Virus record (IMG/VR): IMGVR_UViG_3300001473_000094
Coordinates: 1 to 64,000 of that record
Source of the DNA: a virus
Length of the DNA stretch: 64,000 nucleotides
Strand: one strand, 5' to 3'
The position numbers and the translations under genes are program-made. Positions 26,801 through 33,773 of the stretch are shown here, piece after piece. The first letter of the stretch is position 1. Each line of letters begins with the position of its first letter. The notes beneath the pieces were generated by a model. The model worked only from the letters and a program-made list of their open reading frames with translations, made no database searches and was not told the DNA's origin.

Positions 26801-27622
26801 CAGCATGCGGGACACTTCGTCGGTCGTGTAGCCTTTTTCGAGGAGTTGGTTAGCAACGCTGCGGCCGCGCACTGCTCCGACAACACCACCCGCGCCACCG
26901 AAGACGGAGCCGATACCGGTTCCCATGACAGTACCGATAGCTGCGTCTTGGGCCACACGGGCGGCGGACACACCATCAGAAAGGCCGAGGTCTCGGGCAA
27001 GGCGTTGTTCGCCGACTGACTGGATACCTGCACCAACGGCTCCCTCGACTGCGCCCCACTTGGCGCCGGTCATCGCACCACGACTAACCCCTGACATCAG
27101 GGCTTTCCGCCCGGCTCCGGTGACCGCGCCGCGCGCGCCGGCCGCGAAAGGAGCTGCGGCTCCGCCAGACAAAGCTGATACAGCGCCAAGGGCGTAGTTG
27201 ACGGGATCGGTCAGGATGCCCTTGGCGATGGAGGGGAACGCCTCGCCAAAGGATCGGCCATCTTGCTGGAAGATGTTCGGGTGCTGCTGGACGGCGAGAT
27301 GAAGTCGGGCTGCGCGCGAGATTGCGCTTTCACCCTGCGAGTATTTCGCTATGTCGGCAGACGATCCTCTGGCGCCAAAGAATGAGGCGACAGTGTTGAA
27401 GTCCCGGATGTTGGAGTCGTTGAGGGCGAGCCTCTGAAGCTCTTGGTCAGAGCGACCGGTGATTCCGCGCTCTCGGAAGTAGGCACGGAGGTCGGCGACA
27501 TAGCGCGCGTTGACCAGAGGGTTGGCCGGGTCGAAATTCTGATAGATACCGCCATCTTGAGAGGCGGCTGCCGAACGCTGTGCGCGCAGGCGGGTAAGTC
27601 TGTCGCTCAACGGGAACTCCAT
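17816..27622 (-). CDS. Giant polyvalent/internal virion protein (3268 residues) with metallopeptidase
   Basis: The last gene of the late region. Residues 120-270 are Ala/Gly-rich and hydrophobic, resembling membrane-penetrating segments. About 575-620 there is a peripheral-subunit-binding-like domain (AVQEAERRGIDLNEVTGTGTNGRI). A zincin motif HEVGH lies near 1274, with a downstream Glu in SPAELFAEMFARW near 1330. Long helical regions follow, and the last 500 residues contain several hydrophobic segments and a C-terminal FEGGG/FEDGG repeat. This mosaic fits the 'polyvalent' proteins described in phages and conjugative elements, and the position after two helical virion proteins fits a T7 gp16-like ejection protein. 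It probably enters the host with the DNA. I saw no convincing RNA polymerase or transglycosylase motif. Confidence 0.8.
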   Translation of the reverse strand: MEFPLSDRLTRLRAQRSAAASQDGGIYQNFDPANPLVNARYVADLRAYFRERGITGRSDQELQRLALNDSNIRDFNTVASFFGARGSSADIAKYSQGESAISRAARLHLAVQQHPNIFQQDGRSFGEAFPSIAKGILTDPVNYALGAVSALSGGAAAPFAAGARGAVTGAGRKALMSGVSRGAMTGAKWGAVEGAVGAGIQSVGEQRLARDLGLSDGVSAARVAQDAAIGTVMGTGIGSVFGGAGGVVGAVRGRSVANQLLEKGYTTDEVSRMLDTGAQGLRELQQIEPDLFRQRIAEAEGQETNADPVLTEAEAAQKAQDDELAGRVTQLQSHLQVLHRRLADLTRDRIEESNPEAVASIDEWIETTQREIVALEEAKSYPQKLASREAIARELLASPNPDEIAQGRDLMGQIASDRARLASIVERGTPEDVENFVLERSTNRQIIDQGRNVANEEGAIDSAAQRAALAERTKAARADARKTAQGEAVVAGETGALAARTDETIGPDRQATLTDEQVTSTQVDDRLAAEAEAIKAERAAEASGADPSAEPVAIVEPPEEPATPPSPPRVPVTQSTRKGVNASKWAVQEAERRGIDLNEVTGTGTNGRIRKSDIVSHAKTNGPSETYTGTLTEVASVLEAVQPQLAERGLTEANLSTLLNNPKFLRRAAMAHYGEAADPATIDAMVDVFSSAKKAGDMPQVGNTIFNAPSFKGRLGDLQDELVARSQSYQRERTPHDPMASKSGRIVDQASPMVDEEGKLLPGVRIQSLLRRGRTFNPETDAEYSITGEVPDPSRFSLAEAQARARSAVAYAEGGTDARKRRKQLIDQMAAAAEAGDAPSAAMLRGLQRDPLVSSIQPFLSNGRVAVVDSAAKPKRDDVLFVSGRSGKVYADWRGAYAEGGLKIPKGAAMPEELVSLVEMAKLSSSKPTRSRQASSAQPSEGGSLSDVAAALKSSSSNSAPAAKSPDIDTLLDDESVPFDDLLEALASFFKASPSAQPLGNLPPLTKGDQVLFFHNPKTGRVIAPSRAQVEAGKSTRDIFGTRKIDEWEYEYLPDSVERNEIGYRKQKGLPIDGKAKPGSSGKALEGAGRERPVDLDDVADAIASTQGSPRLAELVSDLNSKLAQTPNRGAALRPLDESFTFRDLSNLELAMQRLPVSATDNNTYQIMRAISEIEAEVAPYGIRAPMAVRDEAIEQIHTVFAKLPISDVEPMVALVNRLANGEAPQVALGSKAGADSLSPASYDADLGTIFIGQKVADGTARSKITPVHHTFFHEVGHWAHLNFLGSKDRAEFWGWMADNVHSREDVGKVLGVTGEGSLAKQAREYFDSPAELFAEMFARWATGQIPEAQAPAIWQRFAKYIKGLFDTLLGRSTAIDPEVERLFAKVLPTEQVERIADDAAAIKNGAARVESLTNTSPDLRGPDADVSVGLDSGQADVPARVDFRLPYYEMGIKDLKALGDPSRGRQIGYYKSVYDDVSDVRRLWESANDTGSAELFEDAYRATHQLIVGKAFTGQERQAYLRRVAKAKGEKLDMLSRLDGGALAPFEDSPYAIIARAKKVLRRLNRAHAGKDFDSVDLSNDSVDAISAASAADIADAGGAYVPNEARMEVLRKAYTGGDDTETGLAKLLDDMQTAINTSFTESGVLPVRGVDLAREVEGTRVPELALGRFSNLIVGDQLRYTKGAAAIPANEKRMDWTITDLIAESDGSKGIVIRSRNNGQVKVITDDAEMDKLTRRHRAAKSRSQAERARRENVASVAKVKRDIHEELKRQAYAKAKERLAGIEQVRGYTPVAASPKTVDAAQLIDRFAQTGEPQVADEILAIDFKAPQSVEGIKANPPEEAAKGIRQIRYKLLSGDPTVDADVAGVRPDQVRLSPVSPTVNLAVRRELEEGIGTMAEAGIPASTTPQMKDLLSVQFHRKRDGEYVGRTLAYRLARIADPRANDAPVGPMFTPNTEEWQGLRRTIRTISAKLTGAEPPHGLAKDISNVLFDTEPRLLRRASENGFDQDDAAELLEAILDPTGGIDIDPSIRPFASELLDRAGYLVNGLVRGKHARNAMARLTYFNDMFERAEGIQPGSSPLSNMTFLEAAEVPTGSSGIARAGASADAMAREGFDDVALVDSEGNIARSAIDYIRPYLRLVLDGHADDPVIRDTVETANRLLDHLNRGTETERQASRAALDHHLTTLSDAVEPPRFSVVAIKSGKSSNTAFQMAEVQNELSLNSFFTGVREALDDGDLDAQWEEALDQVVGLVRPGMTNAQLFSAFASVGRSKNLDPSDVVSTMGFASMVDAQGYVTKTFSPTKPIEDFSSPNLFHAPALSEEGAVGELGHTMTSHLLASSTSLSTFSAPPSYKIAKSAPDQGTVNWLLRFGRNRKPTGEDLSQGIRLRHKWFGLNSQVLRSGGLNQLADFFQTHWPNVSQDFARRLFGSKSKPGPLAMIRSLSDAPSPGRRWLTDANPLKGDHKVESWDRILRALQEPSNPRLAARLSADEAKALKSIRDTMGQIFFDLTDAGVMMGSRGPNYFPQIWSSMAIRRDPQKFQDALVKYYRIEATKAGRAVDEDTLKARAMNVYRTLSDEAGEALFNDDFGQSYSGAAENIDASRKIELDRHPEALADLRPFLESDLESYLVKYVDQASHRLSLAHKFGHRNHGFSDYMAVVTKGREGIAELLSRRRTQEHKDFVFDADGGMVERAMIEEFPMPFEEAPGRAMQAADDVVAIFKASGEKAARAHLLSMAVPDARKGGGPSIVYQRRVDAIIDGLKDTGGEAKGKLTMSDMNFINNMMKVASRRPLRDANTLGVEASKALRTFNSVTLLGYTVISSLGDSMLPIVRSGELRSAMKAWASYMSDPDYRQAMKNIGTASESLLHNRMTYMNGTPANRLSSAFFNAIGLTPWTDEMRGLASGVAFEALNTSIMKTNNTRFFDPSRPLARQSATFKRHWRFLKRYGLEDRAGGGDRGGQLISQADLDGTVPGSDAVRIGMTRFVDDAVFSPNPDQIPQWAQMPWGAVIFQLKSFPLMMQRMAKEVLYDDIRLAINDLKGRPLDLSDISGTGNTNRAMYLLSLLPMMGIGVNFLHDNIRARGGEEGNERAPGDRSMSKILREFPLMDDTYEQGFGLLENIADRETLDAAAGQLISGFSTAAGLGLFASMLTDTAQQAENGQYGVSRMMSVVFGPSAGTAISGMHVLQGALDEKGGGFAGLGAGEKTFPERQATREIFQRIPVLGGQRGIRDMIVEKLAPAGKRGRGSRSSAFEGGGFEDGGFE

Positions 27623-27666
27623 CGTCGAACTGTTTCAGTGGCCAAGATGGCCAAATTGTCTGGGCG

Positions 27667-27679
27667 TGTCGTCCGGTTA
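27667..27679 (-). promoter_or_regulatory. Late motif TNACCGGACGACA, copy F
   Basis: TAACCGGACGACA overlaps the stop codon of the 726-residue virion gene and lies 44 nt before the start of the giant gene. One of six copies, all on the minus strand. Confidence 0.65.
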
Positions 27680-29857
27680 CTGGCCCCGCTCCTGACGGCG
27701 CTGATATCGCCCTCGTGCGCCCGGCGGATCGGGCTCCTCGATGACTTCTGGACCCTCGAACGAAAGCATATCCTGCGGGCCTCGGGCACGAGGACCTTCG
27801 AACAATCGGCCTTTGACACGCGCACCGACCCCTTCATCTTCTGCGGTCGGGCTTCCGGCAATGATGAGGCGCTCGCCACGCTGACGGACTTCGGCCAACG
27901 CGCGTCGAGTCTCCTCGATTTTTGAGCGGAGATCACCAATGACCCGAGCCTGCACGTCGGATGTGATCTCTCCGTCCGTAGACCAGTGTTTGCTGGTCGG
28001 AACTGCCTTGGAAAGCTCTTGCGCAAGAGCGAGTATCTCGGACTGAAGGGCCTCCTCAAGAAGCTCCATGCTGTCAAGGAAGTAGGTGGAAGCGTCGGAG
28101 TTCGGGTTGTCCGGATCAACCTCACCGGCTTGAAGTGCGGCCAAAGCACTGTTCGCTGCCTCAACCGTTTCGGTGACGATGGTGCCGGCCTCCTCTTCGA
28201 CATGGCCGAGGAAGGTGGCGCTCGATGCGCCTTGGTTGCCCTCGGGGAATCCGACGCTTTCCGGCGTCACTCGATCTGGCGACATGGCGTCCACGAGGAA
28301 GGGGTCTGACAGGGCCTCGTTCATCATGGCGTTCAAATCGCCATCATGGGACTTGAGGAAGTCTTCGTTCAGGTACTTGGCATTCAGGTGAAGGGCAGCC
28401 TCTGGTGTAATCTGGCCACCGCTGGCCGCACCGAGCAGTTCGACGAAGTTCCGCATGACCGAGTTCTCCATCGCATCCCTTTCAGGATCAAAGATGGCAT
28501 CGATCGTGTTGACAGCCGTCGCCTTGCCCGTGGTCGCAGCGGCATCTCGGCTGGCAGTTGCCGTCTCCACGGCAGAAGCCGATGCAGCAGTACGCTGGGA
28601 CTGCCGCATGGTGGCCAAGCGTTCCTGGATGTTGTCCATGGCATAGGTAGTGTGGCCGTAGGCGTAACGGTCACCGTGAAGCGCTCGCATCTCTTCATCG
28701 ACTTGGGACCTAAGGTCCACAAGACTCATCGTTCCATCGACGAGCTGAGCCATCAGAGCTTCATTGCCGGTAAAGGCGGAAACGACGGAGTTGTTTGTTT
28801 CGACATCCCTCGCTGATTGAGCGTTCTCTTGTGCCGCCGCATTGGCCTTGATGGACTGGATTTTGTAGTTGATCTCGCTTTCGAGGGCAGCACCGGGCTC
28901 TACGCCTGATCGGAGAGCAGCCGTCCGCAAGCGCTCTCGCAGATCAGCTTCGTTTCCGGCGTAAAAGGCAGCCAAGGTCGGAGTGTTGACGATGAGTTCG
29001 GCCTCCGCCTGCATGGCGCTGACGGCATCGTTGAGTTGTCCTCTTGAGATCTTTTCGTCTTCGGCATCCTTGATGGGATCAAGCGCTGCTCGCGCTTGCT
29101 CCGCCACCTCGGCGGTGGTTCCGGCCGGAATGGTATAGGTCCCGTGCGCAGTGATCTGTGAGCGTCCTTGGGATACGATTTCGTTGACCTGTTGCTGGGT
29201 CTGTCGCTCCAAAGCTTGTTGGGCTTGTTGGCGGCCCGTCGACATGATCTCTCTGGCCAACGGGGAGGGGACCTCACCCAGCCGGGGATACATCCGAACA
29301 AGGTCGTCGTCGGTCAGGTTGGGGTTCGCGGCGATACGCTCCTGAACCTCGGGAAGAATTTCGCCTTGAAGGGCGCTTCGGCGCTGGTCGCGCGCCGCAG
29401 CGAAGCCGTTCGGATAGGAGTTCTCGATCAACGTTCGAATTGAGTGGGTGGCCGGATCGTTTGGATCATAGCCAAGCTGACCGGCGATGCCGTCAAGAAG
29501 CCGGGCGTCATCGTCATTGTAGAGCACTTGGTCATTGACAAGCGCGTCGATTTGGCCGGCGATCTGAGCCCTCTGGGAAAGCATGCGAAGGTTTTCTTGG
29601 AGCTGAGTCTGTGCACGCTGTTCAGCCTCCCGTTCAGCCAATCGCTTGAGGACATCGTTGGCAGGGATAGCGCCACGAATGAACGAATTGCCGCCTGAGA
29701 TGTCATCGGCAAAAGAGACATAGTCCTCATATGTGGAGTCGGGGAACGCCCGCTTGTACGCAAGGAACGCCCGACGAGCCTCAGAGCGCCGCCGCTGCCA
29801 GCGTTCCTCGGATGCAACAGCGCCTTCGTAGAGGCCGTATGCGCCGGAAAAAATCAT
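27677..29857 (-). CDS. Helical internal virion protein
   Basis: The 726-residue protein is almost entirely helical and rich in Ala, Glu and Gln, with no membrane segment. It is located between a 514-residue helical protein with one hydrophobic N-terminal segment and the giant ejection-type protein. This order corresponds to T7 genes 14, 15 and 16, whose products form an ejection channel in the cell envelope. The comparison rests on position, size and composition; I recognise no sequence signature. GGGGGT lies upstream of the ATG. Confidence 0.65.
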   Translation of the reverse strand: MIFSGAYGLYEGAVASEERWQRRRSEARRAFLAYKRAFPDSTYEDYVSFADDISGGNSFIRGAIPANDVLKRLAEREAEQRAQTQLQENLRMLSQRAQIAGQIDALVNDQVLYNDDDARLLDGIAGQLGYDPNDPATHSIRTLIENSYPNGFAAARDQRRSALQGEILPEVQERIAANPNLTDDDLVRMYPRLGEVPSPLAREIMSTGRQQAQQALERQTQQQVNEIVSQGRSQITAHGTYTIPAGTTAEVAEQARAALDPIKDAEDEKISRGQLNDAVSAMQAEAELIVNTPTLAAFYAGNEADLRERLRTAALRSGVEPGAALESEINYKIQSIKANAAAQENAQSARDVETNNSVVSAFTGNEALMAQLVDGTMSLVDLRSQVDEEMRALHGDRYAYGHTTYAMDNIQERLATMRQSQRTAASASAVETATASRDAAATTGKATAVNTIDAIFDPERDAMENSVMRNFVELLGAASGGQITPEAALHLNAKYLNEDFLKSHDGDLNAMMNEALSDPFLVDAMSPDRVTPESVGFPEGNQGASSATFLGHVEEEAGTIVTETVEAANSALAALQAGEVDPDNPNSDASTYFLDSMELLEEALQSEILALAQELSKAVPTSKHWSTDGEITSDVQARVIGDLRSKIEETRRALAEVRQRGERLIIAGSPTAEDEGVGARVKGRLFEGPRARGPQDMLSFEGPEVIEEPDPPGARGRYQRRQERGQ

Positions 29858-29866
29858 GCCGACCCC

Positions 29867-31411
29867 CTACTGCCGATAACCGAACTGAGCCATCGGGAAC
29901 GGGTTTGTGCCCGGCCGAGACTGGGGGATCGGGTAATTGAGGCCGCTAGCCGCCATACCGGTTGATCCAGAGGCTGACGAAGAGGGTGAAAAGCGGCGAC
30001 CCCAGCCGCCACGCTGGAGATCGTTCAAAGCGCCGCCAATGGCCTTGAAGCCGGCAGCGGATGTCTGGCCAGCCATCTCAAGGAAAGGCATCGGATCATG
30101 ATAGCCTGCGGTCTGAACAAGCTGGGAGGCGTTGGCCATGTAGTTTGCGGGGCCATCGATGTTCCAGAGCTGGGGCTGAAACTGGTTGTAGTCTCCCGTC
30201 GTGACATATGCTTCCGCAATGGACGGCAGATTGAGTGTGTTGCCCATGCGGCTTGACATTCCGGTGGGCGCGATAGCTGCGGAGTTGACGGCCAAGGGTG
30301 AGGCATACTGGTTTGCGGTGACGAGCTGGCGGCCGACGTTGGCTGTGCCAACACCAATCGGCGTCTGGTAATCGTTTGCCGACAGGGTGCGTCGTTCTCG
30401 GGAAAGCGCGTCGACGATGGGCGCATAGAGGCCCTCGATCTCGGAGAAGCGGGTTCCGCGCGCGCTCATCCTGCGCTCGAAGTCGGTGGACTTCAGACGC
30501 TCCTTGCCTTGGATGTAGTCCATCGCCTGCTGGCGCGCGGCCAAGCGGGCATTGTCATAGTCGAGAGCGAGGCGTTGAGCGATGCGGCTGCGCTCTGCGG
30601 TGCCAGCGGTAGAGTTGGCCATGCCGCCCTTGATCAAGCCGGCCTCGGCGATGGAGGCCACACGGTCTGCGGCGCGGTCCACATTGGCCACGGCATTGTC
30701 TTCGTAGTTCGCAATCGTGCTGATCAGTTCGGCTTCAGAGAAGCCGCTTGGAGCCTCGATGGGCTCCATCTGGGCGTAGGCTTCGAACAGGCTATCCTGC
30801 ATTGTGCCAAGCTCGCCGATGATCCGATCTCGGTAAGCGATGTCGTCAGCGCGTTCCGCCGCCGCGATCTGCTGAGCGCCTCGCATTTCTTCGATGGCGA
30901 AGTCTCGCTCCTGAGCCGCCGTGATCTGTTCCATGCGGAGCCGGCGGATGTCCTCGTCACGCTCTCCGCGCGCAGTTGCTTTGGCCTCTTCGAGGTAGGC
31001 AAGAGCTGTTTCGCGTTCTGATTGGGCGAGTTCCCGGTTCTGGAGATAGGCTTCCAGTTCGAGGGCAAACTGTTCGGCTTGTGCTCGATCGATCTCGACC
31101 TGTCGGTTGACGACATAGTCGCGCTCTTCCTGGTAGGCGGCCAAACGTTGGCGTCGCTGCGCCTCAATCTTGGATCGCTCAAGAGACTGGGCGAGCTGGT
31201 TTCGCTCGTTCTGTTCCTTGATGTACTCGCGCTGCTCGTCCTGCTTTCGGATTTCGTCCAGCGCCATACCGTACTGAAGTTGGCCAAACTCCGTCTGCGT
31301 TTTCAGGGCCTTCCGCTTGAGCGCAAGCTCCTCCATCCCGAGCTGGTATTGGTATCCAGCCGAGACGATGGAGCCGATCCCTCCAATTAGGCCGAGAGCC
31401 GCCGAAAACAT
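29867..31411 (-). CDS. Internal virion protein with N-terminal hydrophobic segment and coiled coil
   Basis: Residues 2-20 (SAALGLIGGIGSIVSAGY) form a Gly-rich hydrophobic segment. A long coiled coil follows (about 25-330), and the C-terminus is Gly/Ser/Pro-rich. T7 gp14 and similar proteins of other podoviruses also start with a hydrophobic stretch and insert into the outer membrane. It is the first of three leftward genes interpreted as ejection proteins. Function is inferred from architecture and context. Confidence 0.65.
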   Translation of the reverse strand: MFSAALGLIGGIGSIVSAGYQYQLGMEELALKRKALKTQTEFGQLQYGMALDEIRKQDEQREYIKEQNERNQLAQSLERSKIEAQRRQRLAAYQEERDYVVNRQVEIDRAQAEQFALELEAYLQNRELAQSERETALAYLEEAKATARGERDEDIRRLRMEQITAAQERDFAIEEMRGAQQIAAAERADDIAYRDRIIGELGTMQDSLFEAYAQMEPIEAPSGFSEAELISTIANYEDNAVANVDRAADRVASIAEAGLIKGGMANSTAGTAERSRIAQRLALDYDNARLAARQQAMDYIQGKERLKSTDFERRMSARGTRFSEIEGLYAPIVDALSRERRTLSANDYQTPIGVGTANVGRQLVTANQYASPLAVNSAAIAPTGMSSRMGNTLNLPSIAEAYVTTGDYNQFQPQLWNIDGPANYMANASQLVQTAGYHDPMPFLEMAGQTSAAGFKAIGGALNDLQRGGWGRRFSPSSSASGSTGMAASGLNYPIPQSRPGTNPFPMAQFGYRQ

Positions 31412-31420
31412 TGGTCACCG

Positions 31421-33238
31421 TTAGGCGTATTGCACCGCCAACTGGCGGGCAAAAGAAGACGGCAGAGCGCTTGAAGAACGGTACAAGTCCGCGTTGAACC
31501 ACGGAGCGTACTGCGTCATCAGCGCGCTGAAACCGGTCGGTGGGCGGCCAAAACCATTGAAGCCTGCAAAGGCGGCCTGCTCTTCCTCTTGGCGGGCGAG
31601 GGCTGCTTCCTCGTCGGCCTTCAGGCGGGCACGTTCGTTGGCAATGACGGCTGCGATTGCGTCAATTTCGTCGACGGCTTGGGTTGCCCCATAGTTGGCC
31701 TGCTGATCTGAAACGCCGGAAAGCTCGGCGGCCAAAGCATCAAGCATGTCGGCGCTCGTATAGTCTGTCGTTCGCGCTTGGCTCAGAAGGCGGCGTGCGT
31801 CACCTTCGATTCCCGACCGCACGGTGCCCAATTCATCAAGGCGACCCTGAGCCGCATCGACGGCGTCTCGAATCTGGTTGCGGTAGTCGAGAACATCGGT
31901 GCCGGAATACTGGCCAAGACGGGCGGACAATTGCTGCGCGGCGTTGAGGTTGGAACGGAGGCGCGACTCATCGGCAAGGTCGGCTGAGCCGATCTTGTCC
32001 ATCAGGGATGAGGCGTCGGTTCCGAATCCGGAAAGCTGATCCTGACGTGCTGCACGTAGAGCGGCGAGTTGGGCATCAGCCTGGTCGAGCTGGCCAAGGA
32101 CGCCGGCAAAATCTCCGCCAAGGGCGGACGAGAAACCCGCAATGTCAGAGCGACCTTCATTGATCGCGTTTTCGATTTGGCCAAGAAGGGAGCCGGAGTA
32201 AATGTCGGATGACGCTAGCTGCGCCATCAAAGAACTGGCGCCGGATCGGGCCTCCTGTTCAGCGGTGGCCACGCGCGCGAGTTCAGCATCGCGCTCAGAT
32301 ACCAGAGAGCCAAGGCGGGCTTCGAGGTCTGCGTAGGCAGACAGCTCGTCGTTGAAGGTTGTCGGCAGGACAGAAGAAAAGCGGGTCGCGCCTAGCTGCC
32401 TTGCGTCGATATCGCGCTGAAGAGCCTCGATGCCCGCAAGATCGGAAATAGTCAGGTTGCCAAACCGGTCGTTCAAGACATCGAAGTTGGCGTTCAGTGT
32501 GCCCTCAAAGTCTCGGATGCGCTGCTCTTCTGTGGCGCGCTGGCCAAGGATGTCGTTGAGGCTGGTCTGAAGCGCGTCGATCTGCGTTTGGTATCGTCCG
32601 ACATCACCCGACCTGTACTCACTCAGGATAGGTGAGGAGAAGGTCGTGAGCTGGCTGTCGAGATCGGCAAGCTGGCCAAGAGACGATGTGATGCCGCCCT
32701 TGTCGGAGATGGTGAATTGGTCGGCTTGCGAGGTCAGGCCGGCAAGCGTACCTGCAAGGCCAGACGAGAAGGTGTCGATGCGCTTTTCTTCGGCCGCCCG
32801 CTCATCGCGTAGCCCGGCAATCATGGTTCCCAGCTCGCCCAGCTTGGCCGAGAAGGAGTTGGCCAAGCCGGTATTCTTCTCGACGAGCGATGGCATGCCG
32901 ACTTCGACGGGGCCATAGGCCGACTGGACCATGCTGGTCCAGTTTGGTTTGGCTGCACTGACGCCAAGGTTGCTCTGAAGACCGGCTAGCCGGTCTTCGA
33001 GGGAGGCAATCTTGCTGGTGGCGCCACCAAAGTGCTCGTCATCGACGATGGAGTAGCCGGACAGGGTCGAACCCAGCTCATTGAGCTGGGAGTTCAGGGA
33101 CGAAAGATCGGCGTTGTAGGAGTTGATCGCCTTGTTATAGGCGTCGGCCTGCGTCTGCCGTCGTGCCAGCTCGCTCGTCGCAAAGGCGGCACGCTCATTC
33201 GTGTAGTCTGGCTCAGGCGGCGGAGACTTCTTGCCCAT
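31421..33238 (-). CDS. Long coiled-coil virion protein
   Basis: The ATG at 33238 is preceded by AGGAAG; the frame extends slightly upstream. The 605-residue product consists of many repeated helical units with heptad-like spacing (for example LNSQLNELGSTL, LGQLADLDSQL, LGQLDQADAQLAAL) and ends in a short aromatic, likely globular tail. It lies between the GNAT gene and the internal virion proteins and is preceded by a late motif at 33302. It could be an internal head or tail-core protein. Confidence 0.62.
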   Translation of the reverse strand: MGKKSPPPEPDYTNERAAFATSELARRQTQADAYNKAINSYNADLSSLNSQLNELGSTLSGYSIVDDEHFGGATSKIASLEDRLAGLQSNLGVSAAKPNWTSMVQSAYGPVEVGMPSLVEKNTGLANSFSAKLGELGTMIAGLRDERAAEEKRIDTFSSGLAGTLAGLTSQADQFTISDKGGITSSLGQLADLDSQLTTFSSPILSEYRSGDVGRYQTQIDALQTSLNDILGQRATEEQRIRDFEGTLNANFDVLNDRFGNLTISDLAGIEALQRDIDARQLGATRFSSVLPTTFNDELSAYADLEARLGSLVSERDAELARVATAEQEARSGASSLMAQLASSDIYSGSLLGQIENAINEGRSDIAGFSSALGGDFAGVLGQLDQADAQLAALRAARQDQLSGFGTDASSLMDKIGSADLADESRLRSNLNAAQQLSARLGQYSGTDVLDYRNQIRDAVDAAQGRLDELGTVRSGIEGDARRLLSQARTTDYTSADMLDALAAELSGVSDQQANYGATQAVDEIDAIAAVIANERARLKADEEAALARQEEEQAAFAGFNGFGRPPTGFSALMTQYAPWFNADLYRSSSALPSSFARQLAVQYA

Positions 33239-33773
33239 TAGTCGCGTCTTCCTGTTCGGCAAGGGGGCCGTTTTTCGGATTATCGAGACTTTGGCCTGAC
33301 GTGTCGTCCGGTCTAACGTGCCAAGTCAGATCGCTTGGGAGCAGGCCGAAGACGTATGTGTCTTCGCCGTCCGGGCCGGCTTCACGGAGCATACCCTCGC
33401 GCTTGAAACCGAAGCGTTCGGTGATCTTCTGTGAGTGCAGGTTGTCGTCAGTGACGAAGGAGTTCAGGCGACAGAGGCCCATGCCGTAGGGCGGCTTCTC
33501 GAAGAACATCTTGGTCATGTCGCGGATGTTTTTTCGAGACCAGATGCGAGGGCTCTCGGCTACCCCAACGATGAAGGCGCTCGGTCGGCCTTTGTTGTTT
33601 CGGTAGTCGTAGATGGAGACACAGCCCAGCATGCGTCCCTTGTCGAAGAAGAGAAAACCTCCATAGTGGCGCGGGAACTCTGCATCGAGCCGGTCGCCAA
33701 GATAGTGGGCGGCAACGCCGCTCTCATCCCAGACCATCTTGTACGCATCGGAGGGGACGATGGGCTCGGTCAC
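33213..33773 (-). CDS. GNAT-family N-acetyltransferase
   Basis: The 186-residue protein has the GNAT pattern: a beta-hairpin (GGFLFFDKGRMLGCVSIYDY), the helix and loop around RIWSRKNIRDMTKMFF, and the NLHSQKITERFGFKREGMLREA motif typical of the RimJ/RimL branch. The C-terminal 40 residues are extra. Its GTG start overlaps the stop of the fibre gene. Phage GNATs sit in structural regions of several podoviruses; the target may be a virion or host protein. The last part of the gene contains late motif E. Confidence 0.8.
   Translation of the reverse strand: MTEPIVPSDAYKMVWDESGVAAHYLGDRLDAEFPRHYGGFLFFDKGRMLGCVSIYDYRNNKGRPSAFIVGVAESPRIWSRKNIRDMTKMFFEKPPYGMGLCRLNSFVTDDNLHSQKITERFGFKREGMLREAGPDGEDTYVFGLLPSDLTWHVRPDDTSGQSLDNPKNGPLAEQEDATNGQEVSAA
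33302..33314 (-). promoter_or_regulatory. Late motif TNACCGGACGACA, copy E
   Basis: AGACCGGACGACA lies inside the 3' end of the GNAT gene, 63 nt before the coiled-coil virion gene. It is read there as Arg-Pro-Asp-Asp, a different frame from copy B, so conservation is at the DNA level. Confidence 0.6.

Noticed and set aside
17816-27622. Giant protein as an N4-type virion RNA polymerase
   Set aside because: Size and position fit, but I could not see the polymerase motifs expected for N4-like enzymes, while peptidase and polyvalent features are visible.
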